Part shown: piece by piece, positions 6,070 to 9,357 of the stretch | Layout: every line of letters begins with the position of its first letter | How positions within the stretch are numbered: position 1 is the first letter of the stretch | Made by a program: the position numbers and the translations under genes | Notes under the pieces: generated by a model | What the model was told of the DNA's origin: nothing | Database searches by the model: none | The model's input: the letters and a program-made list of their open reading frames with translations, nothing else | Assembly (NCBI GenBank): GCA_016936035.1 | Contig: JAFGPU010000156.1 | Location: 1 to 9,357, forward strand | Length of the DNA: 9,357 bases | Origin: Acidimicrobiales bacterium | Lineage (GTDB): Bacteria; Actinomycetota; Acidimicrobiia; Acidimicrobiales; VFJN01 | Direction: 5' to 3'

Positions 6070-6897
6070 TCAGCGGTCGTGGTCAGACGTGGGCGGCGCC
6101 GACCTGGGCCGCGCCGACCACCGCGGTGTCCGTCCCTCGGCGAACGCCTGCGGGCCCTCCACCTGGTCGGGATGGCCCCACATCGACACGACCTCGCCGG
6201 CGCCGACCCGGCAGGCATCGGTCAGCCCGAGCTCGAAGGCCGTCCACAGTGCCCGCTTCGTGGCCGCCATGGCCGAGGGCGAGTTCCGCGCCACCTTCTC
6301 GGCCAGCTCCTGCGCGGCGGCGCGCAGGCGGTCGGCGGCCACGACTTCGCTGACCATGCCGAGCTCGAGGGCGCGCTGCGCCGTCAGGCGCTCGTGGCTG
6401 CCCACCAGGGCCATGCGCATGACCGCCTCGGCCGGCATCTTGCGCAGCAGTGCGATCGCCTCGAAGGCGGTCACCTGGCCGATCGACACGTGCGGATCGA
6501 GGAACGTGGCGCGGGACGAGGCGATGACCATGTCGGCGTCGGCCACGAAGTGCAGACCCCCGCCGGCGCACACGCCGTTGACGGCGGCGATGACCGGCGT
6601 CTCGACGCCGTTGTGCCACGCGCTCAGGCGCAGCTCGGCGCGCTTGGTGCGGCGGGACTGCTCGCGCAGGGCGTCCCGGTCGCGGCTGAGCTGGACCACG
6701 TCGAGCCCCGTCTGGAACGCCTCGCCCTCGCCGGTGTTGACGATGACCTTGACACGCTCGTCGGCGTCGAGCTCGCGCCACGCCGACTCGAGCTCGTCGA
6801 GCATCCGGGCATCCATGGCGTTGCCGACGTCGGGACGGTCGAAGACGAGCCATCCGACGTCGCCCTCACGCTCGACCCGCAGGGTCGCGTAGCTCAC
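6070..6897 (-). CDS. Second enoyl-CoA hydratase/isomerase family protein, His/His active-site variant
   Basis: This is a 275-residue crotonase-fold protein, a clear paralogue of the one at 1670-2467 (roughly 60% identical by eye, gap-free through the core). Landmarks are AFQTGLDVVQL (60-70), NGVCAGGGLHFVAD (107-120) and DPHVSIGQV (134-142). The residues equivalent to the two catalytic glutamates of classical crotonase are His116 and His136, the same numbers as in the paralogue. The region 71-95 differs most and may form a different acyl pocket. The C-terminus carries an extra Arg/Pro/Ser-rich tail. The start is set at GTG 6897 because it aligns exactly with the paralogue start (VSYATLRVER versus MSYEHLVVER); a TTG at 6906 would add three residues. 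No Shine-Dalgarno is visible, but a TAGCTT box 7 bases upstream suggests leaderless expression. The gene ends seven bases from the convergent NIPSNAP-like gene. Confidence 0.88.
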   Translation of the reverse strand: MSYATLRVEREGDVGWLVFDRPDVGNAMDARMLDELESAWRELDADERVKVIVNTGEGEAFQTGLDVVQLSRDRDALREQSRRTKRAELRLSAWHNGVETPVIAAVNGVCAGGGLHFVADADMVIASSRATFLDPHVSIGQVTAFEAIALLRKMPAEAVMRMALVGSHERLTAQRALELGMVSEVVAADRLRAAAQELAEKVARNSPSAMAATKRALWTAFELGLTDACRVGAGEVVSMWGHPDQVEGPQAFAEGRTPRWSARPRSAPPTSDHDR

Positions 6898-6904
6898 GGC
6901 CCGC

Positions 6905-6910
6905 AAGCTA
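6905..6910 (-). promoter_or_regulatory. Candidate -10 box of the second crotonase gene (leaderless)
   Basis: On the minus strand this reads TAGCTT, fitting TAnnnT, with seven bases to the GTG at 6897. That spacing would start the transcript at the start codon. No recognisable -35 was found, so the call rests on spacing and the lack of a ribosome site. Confidence 0.35.
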
Positions 6911-6958
6911 CATCGACCGGCACGCCCGACGGCGCGGGGCGGGACATGGACGCGAGGG

Positions 6959-6980
6959 GCGGGGGCCCGTGGGCCCCCGC
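6959..6980 (-). terminator. GC-rich hairpin, likely terminator of the PHM-like gene
   Basis: The arms GCGGGGGCCC (6959-6968) and GGGCCCCCGC (6971-6980) are perfect complements. Allowing a four-base loop leaves a nine-pair GC stem. It lies about 31 bases after the stop of the minus-strand gene at 7012. No T-run follows on either strand, as is common for stem-only terminators in high-GC actinomycetes. It could act on either strand, but only the minus strand has a gene ending here. Confidence 0.55.
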
Positions 6981-7011
6981 ACTCGCCCCCAGCGTCTGCG
7001 TCAGGTCGACA

Positions 7012-8148
7012 TCAGTCCTCGTCGACGAAGGCGACCATGATGCCCATGTCGCCGTGTCCCGGTTCGTCGTGGTTGTAGGTGGCGTGCACGCGCACGGTGT
7101 CGCCCCGGCGCCACCACGGGTTGCGGATCCGGGTGTAGGGCTCGCATGTCACGTGGCCCGAGATGTGGCCCTGGAACGACGCGAGATCGAGCTCGGGGTT
7201 CCACGACTCGGTCATGTCGATCCAGTCGGCCGGGTGCATGTCGTCAGCTCCCGTGCCCGGGCCGGCCGGGGTTCCGACGCCACCGGGCGCGTAGCCCGCA
7301 GTCGACGTGCAGATGGTCTCGCCGGTGGTGGCGTTCTCGGCCGAGATGGCGATGCCCTGGTCGTGGACGTGGCCACCGATGGACACGATGCGGCCGTTGA
7401 GCGTCGAGTTCCAGTTGTACTCGATGTCGGAGTACCCCGCCGCCGTGTCGACCTCGGAGTCGCCGCACTGGTCGATGTCGAGCCACACGGGCCGCACGGG
7501 CTCGGCGGCCTGGACCCACTCGAACGTGTACTCGAACTCGTACTGCCGGTCCACCATCGCCATGTTCATGACGTCGACGATGAGACCCCACTCGTCCCCG
7601 GAGCCCACGTAGTAGCCGTAGCCCTCGGGCACGTGCATCGGCGTGCGCTCGTTACCGGACGCGAAGAACCGCTCGTTGCCGCCCTCGACCAATCCCAGCA
7701 GGTTGATCGTGTTGCTGAACCCGGGGCGGCACGTGACATCCGGTCGCGACCAGTTGACGTTCACCACGTGGTGCAGCATGCCCATGGTGTCGTAGTTGAC
7801 GGGCGTGTCCGTGCCCGCCAGCACCAGGTTGGGAATGATCTTGGTGACGTAGCAGTTCTCGCACGGCTTCTCGATCGGCATCGACACGCAGTCGGTGAAG
7901 AATCCGACGAGGAACGAGCAGCCGCCCGGCTTGGCGATGAGGTTCTCGGTCGAGCCCATGGCCGGGACGTTGAACGGCCCCCACCGCACCGTCGTCGTCT
8001 GGGTGGCTCCTTGCGTCGCGGCCTCGGCTGCGTCGGCCGTGGCCGCATCGTCGGGCGCCGCCGGTGATGCGTCAGCGCCCGCCGGAGCGATCACAAGCAC
8101 GCCGCACATCATCAGCACGGCGATGCCCAGTTTCATCCATTTCCTCAT
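7012..8148 (-). CDS. Secreted protein resembling a type II copper (PHM/DBH-like) monooxygenase
   Basis: This is a 378-residue exported protein. Residues 1-27 form a Sec signal (RKWMK, hydrophobic core, cut near ADA/S), followed by an Ala/Thr-rich linker to about 53. Residues match the landmark order of peptidylglycine alpha-hydroxylating monooxygenase: CVSMPI (87-92), MLHHVVNVNW (124-133, the HH pair of CuH), PMHVPEGYGYYVGSG (170-184), GGHVHDQG (258-265, the HxH pair of CuM) and RGDTVRVHATYN (348-359) with GDMGIMVAFV (366-375, candidate CuM Met368). The third CuH ligand, His in LQVHYGD of rat PHM, aligns with Met194 in VDVMNMA. Eight cysteines remain after the signal (77, 87, 96, 99, 140, 228, 280, 335), including a CENC pair, enough for four disulfides. 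The ATG at 8148 is fixed by a strong ribosome site and the signal peptide. Family assignment is by motif order, not a search; it may have lost or changed hydroxylase chemistry. Confidence 0.6.
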   Translation of the reverse strand: MRKWMKLGIAVLMMCGVLVIAPAGADASPAAPDDAATADAAEAATQGATQTTTVRWGPFNVPAMGSTENLIAKPGGCSFLVGFFTDCVSMPIEKPCENCYVTKIIPNLVLAGTDTPVNYDTMGMLHHVVNVNWSRPDVTCRPGFSNTINLLGLVEGGNERFFASGNERTPMHVPEGYGYYVGSGDEWGLIVDVMNMAMVDRQYEFEYTFEWVQAAEPVRPVWLDIDQCGDSEVDTAAGYSDIEYNWNSTLNGRIVSIGGHVHDQGIAISAENATTGETICTSTAGYAPGGVGTPAGPGTGADDMHPADWIDMTESWNPELDLASFQGHISGHVTCEPYTRIRNPWWRRGDTVRVHATYNHDEPGHGDMGIMVAFVDED

Positions 8149-8152
8149 GATT

Positions 8153-8160
8153 CCCCCTCC
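8153..8160 (-). promoter_or_regulatory. Strong Shine-Dalgarno of the PHM-like gene
   Basis: On the minus strand this reads GGAGGGGG, four bases before the ATG at 8148. It decides the start against the much longer open frame, which extends upstream to 8436 through the TetR gene. The rest of the 136-base gap (8149-8284) holds a 10-bp palindrome GACCATGGTC at 8163-8172 and no -10/-35 pair that I would defend. The gene may be read from its own weak promoter or through from tetR. Confidence 0.7.
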
Positions 8161-8284
8161 ATGACCATGGTCGCGGTCCCCACTGCGGGAGCCGCGTGAA
8201 AGCTCGTCTCGACGCTGCTCGTCGGCTCGGGACCAGGACCTCCACTCCTCGTCCGGGGCCGGCGTCAACGCCGTCGTGTGGGCA

Positions 8285-8947
8285 TCACCTCCTCCCGTCG
8301 CCGGCGGTACGAGATCGCGGCTGCATGCCGAAGGCGATGAAGCCGTCGAGGAACCGGCGGATGCGGTCCCTCGACATCGAGTCGGGGTCGTCGAGCCACA
8401 CGCCGACGATGTGCTGGAGCAGGCCGACCACGGCATGAGCGAGCAGTTCGGCGTCCTGCTCGCGGATCTCGCCCGTGGCCATGCCCTCTTCGAGCAGCGG
8501 TTGCGTGTCGGCCGCGTGCACCTTGAGCGCCCACGCGGAGAGCCGCCCCCCGGTGGTGTCGACGGCCCCGGAGTCGCGGAAGTAGAGGAAGCCGGCGCGG
8601 TTCTCGTCGACGAAGTCGAGGTAGCGGTCGAACCGGCGCGCCAGGCGTTCGGTGACCGTGCCGTCCTGCAGGTCGGCCTCGTGGAACCGCTCGAGCAGGC
8701 GATCGGTGTAGCCGATGACGAGCTGGACGAAGAGGTCGTCCTTGCCCTCGAAGTACAGGTAGAACGTGCCGACGGCGATGCCGGCGCGGCGGGCCAGGTC
8801 GTCCATCCGCAGTGCGGGGAAGCCGCCCTCGGCCACCAGCTCGGCCGCGGCGTCGAGGATGCGGTTGCGCACGTCGTCGCTGGGCGTCTGCAGCTTGCGC
8901 CGCTTGCGCTGCTTCTTCACCGCGACCGGTCGCGTCCCATCCCCCAC
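8285..8947 (-). CDS. TetR/AcrR-family transcriptional regulator
   Basis: This is a 220-residue repressor-type protein. The N-terminal helix-turn-helix spans about residues 24-70 (VRNRILDAAAELVAEGGF, LARRAGIAVGTFYLYFEGKDDLF), including the family signature TFYLYFEGKDDLF at 61-73. The C-terminal ligand domain is helical and of normal length, ending in a basic tail. A Lys/Arg-rich stretch (11-18) precedes the HTH and may add DNA contacts. The start at GTG 8947 leaves seven bases to a TAGAGT -10 box and no Shine-Dalgarno, suggesting a leaderless message; GTG at codon 10 is an alternative. The ligand is unknown. The palindrome covering its own promoter indicates autorepression. The PHM-like gene 136 bases downstream on the same strand is a possible second target. 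Confidence 0.9.
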   Translation of the reverse strand: MGDGTRPVAVKKQRKRRKLQTPSDDVRNRILDAAAELVAEGGFPALRMDDLARRAGIAVGTFYLYFEGKDDLFVQLVIGYTDRLLERFHEADLQDGTVTERLARRFDRYLDFVDENRAGFLYFRDSGAVDTTGGRLSAWALKVHAADTQPLLEEGMATGEIREQDAELLAHAVVGLLQHIVGVWLDDPDSMSRDRIRRFLDGFIAFGMQPRSRTAGDGRR

Positions 8948-8963
8948 GAATAGAACTCTATTC
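8948..8963. promoter_or_regulatory. Palindromic operator at the tetR start
   Basis: GAATAGAACTCTATTC has perfect 7-bp arms (GAATAGA / TCTATTC) around a two-base centre. It fills the space from the -10 box to the base before the start codon, where a bound TetR dimer would block initiation. The size and symmetry suit TetR-family operators. Confidence 0.65.
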
Positions 8964-8982
8964 AGTGAACGAGATTCGTCAA
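8955..8982 (-). promoter_or_regulatory. tetR promoter (-35 TTGACG, -10 TAGAGT)
   Basis: On the minus strand TTGACG (8977-8982) and TAGAGT (8955-8960) are separated by 16 bases. The -10 ends seven bases before the GTG start at 8947. This is the best-formed promoter in the window, and its -10 lies inside the operator palindrome. Confidence 0.6.
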
Positions 8983-9009
8983 CCCGCTACGCCCTGTGTG
9001 GTCGCCCGC

Positions 9010-9357
9010 TCACTCAGTCGGCACACTGCAGTACTCGACGAGCAGCAGCGTGGTGTCGTCACGCAGCTCGTACGCGCTGTGCTCGAGCACGGCGGTGACG
9101 AGCCGCCGGAGCGTCTCGGCAGGCGGAAGATCCGCCAGCAGGTTCTGGCCGAGCAGGTCGGCCAGGCGGTCGAGGCCGAACGGCTCGCCACCGGGAACAC
9201 GCCCTTCGACGGCGCCGTCGGTGTACAGCAGCAGCATGTCGCCGGGGTCGAGGACGACCTCGTTGACGTGCGGGTCGATTCCGCCCAGCCCGATCGGCAC
9301 CACCGGCACGGCGTCGGTGGGCCCGACCACCTTGCCGCCGCGGACGACGAGGGGCGG
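9010..9357 (-). CDS. SpoIIE/PP2C-type protein phosphatase, C-terminal part (start outside window)
   Basis: The frame is open from the right edge to TGA at 9010 and shows the last 115 residues. It begins with PPLVVRGGKVVGP, matching the 'GHPPPLLVR' strand of SpoIIE-like phosphatases. LLLYTDGAVEGR (residues 42-53 of the visible part) carries a metal-binding Asp, and RDDTTLLLVEY (99-109) carries the C-terminal Asp pair. Such enzymes are usually Mn-dependent Ser/Thr phosphatases acting on anti-sigma-factor antagonists, often fused to PAS, GAF or receiver domains. Those would lie in the missing N-terminal part. The gene is upstream of tetR on the same strand with a 62-base gap that contains the tetR promoter, so the two are probably separate units. 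Confidence 0.88.
   Translation of the reverse strand, partial: PPLVVRGGKVVGPTDAVPVVPIGLGGIDPHVNEVVLDPGDMLLLYTDGAVEGRVPGGEPFGLDRLADLLGQNLLADLPPAETLRRLVTAVLEHSAYELRDDTTLLLVEYCSVPTE

Noticed and set aside
6065..6076. CCGC-CTCA-GCGG hairpin between the convergent NIPSNAP-like and crotonase stops.
   Set aside because: Only four GC pairs and no T-run; chance occurrence is likely in this composition.
6898..6906. TTG at 6906 as the start of the second crotonase.
   Set aside because: The GTG at 6897 aligns exactly with the paralogue N-terminus and fits the spacing from the candidate -10 box.
5569..8067. Long plus-strand open frame of about 830 codons running antisense to the second crotonase and the PHM-like gene.
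   Set aside because: It reads opposite genes with clear family motifs, and its product is Arg/Gly/Ala/Val/His-rich without any domain. Such frames are expected in very GC-rich DNA.
8163..8172. 10-bp palindrome GACCATGGTC upstream of the PHM-like gene, considered as a regulator site.
   Set aside because: It does not resemble the TetR operator palindrome at 8948-8963, and no promoter parts lie around it; left as a note only.
8265..8285. Six-codon mini-ORF (MPTRRR) whose ATG overlaps the TetR stop, preceded by GGAGG.
   Set aside because: It could be a leader peptide for the downstream gene, but it is too short to tell from chance and the purine run also encodes the TetR C-terminus.
8149..8436. 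Upstream in-frame extension of the PHM-like protein into the TetR gene.
   Set aside because: The signal peptide and strong Shine-Dalgarno place the start at 8148. The extension is Ser/Arg-rich shadow of TetR.
1..9357. CRISPR arrays, tRNA/rRNA genes, insertion sequence ends, long direct repeats.
   Set aside because: None were seen on reading either strand; no regularly spaced repeats, tRNA-like cloverleaf or transposase motifs.

Overview
The window is very GC-rich and densely coded. It has GTG starts, several stop/start overlaps of the ATGA/GTGA type and three apparently leaderless genes. Together with a DUF222-type HNH tail, FadE-, crotonase- and SDR-type lipid genes, and TetR and GntR regulators, this points to a high-GC actinomycete (Actinomycetota). 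An Acidimicrobiia-like lineage is a guess; nothing in the window proves the class.

Layout. (1) Positions 2-277, plus strand: the 3' end of a probable DUF222/HNH endonuclease-like gene. Its end overlaps the convergent acyl-CoA operon by 17 bases. (2) Positions 261-4496, minus strand: four genes in the order SDR dehydrogenase, acyl-CoA dehydrogenase, crotonase-family protein, acyl-CoA synthetase. Every junction is a 4-base stop/start overlap, so the four are almost certainly one translationally coupled operon. (3) Positions 4497-4579: a divergent regulatory gap with a good Shine-Dalgarno for the SDR and an 8-bp inverted repeat around a candidate -10 box of the GntR gene. (4) Positions 4580-6062, plus strand: a FadR/FCD-type GntR regulator, then a two-repeat NIPSNAP-like protein. 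(5) Positions 6070-6897, minus strand: a second crotonase paralogue, convergent with the NIPSNAP-like gene. (6) A strong hairpin at 6959-6980. (7) Positions 7012-8148, minus strand: a secreted protein that I read as a divergent PHM-like type II copper monooxygenase. (8) Positions 8285-8947, minus strand: a TetR regulator with a well-formed promoter and an overlapping palindromic operator. (9) Positions 9010-9357, minus strand: the C-terminal end of a SpoIIE/PP2C-type phosphatase running off the window.

How the parts may work together. The ligase, acyl-CoA dehydrogenase, crotonase and SDR supply four of the activities of a beta-oxidation-like sequence (activation, dehydrogenation, hydration, oxidation). 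No thiolase is present. The divergent GntR is the obvious candidate controller, and the NIPSNAP-like protein sits in the regulator's transcript. The substrate cannot be read from the sequence. Both crotonases replace the two catalytic glutamates of classical enoyl-CoA hydratase with histidines at identical positions, so the hydration label is provisional.

The best leads are the doubly His-substituted crotonase pair, the divergent PHM-like copper protein whose third CuH ligand appears to be Met rather than His, and the TetR promoter/operator with its leaderless start.
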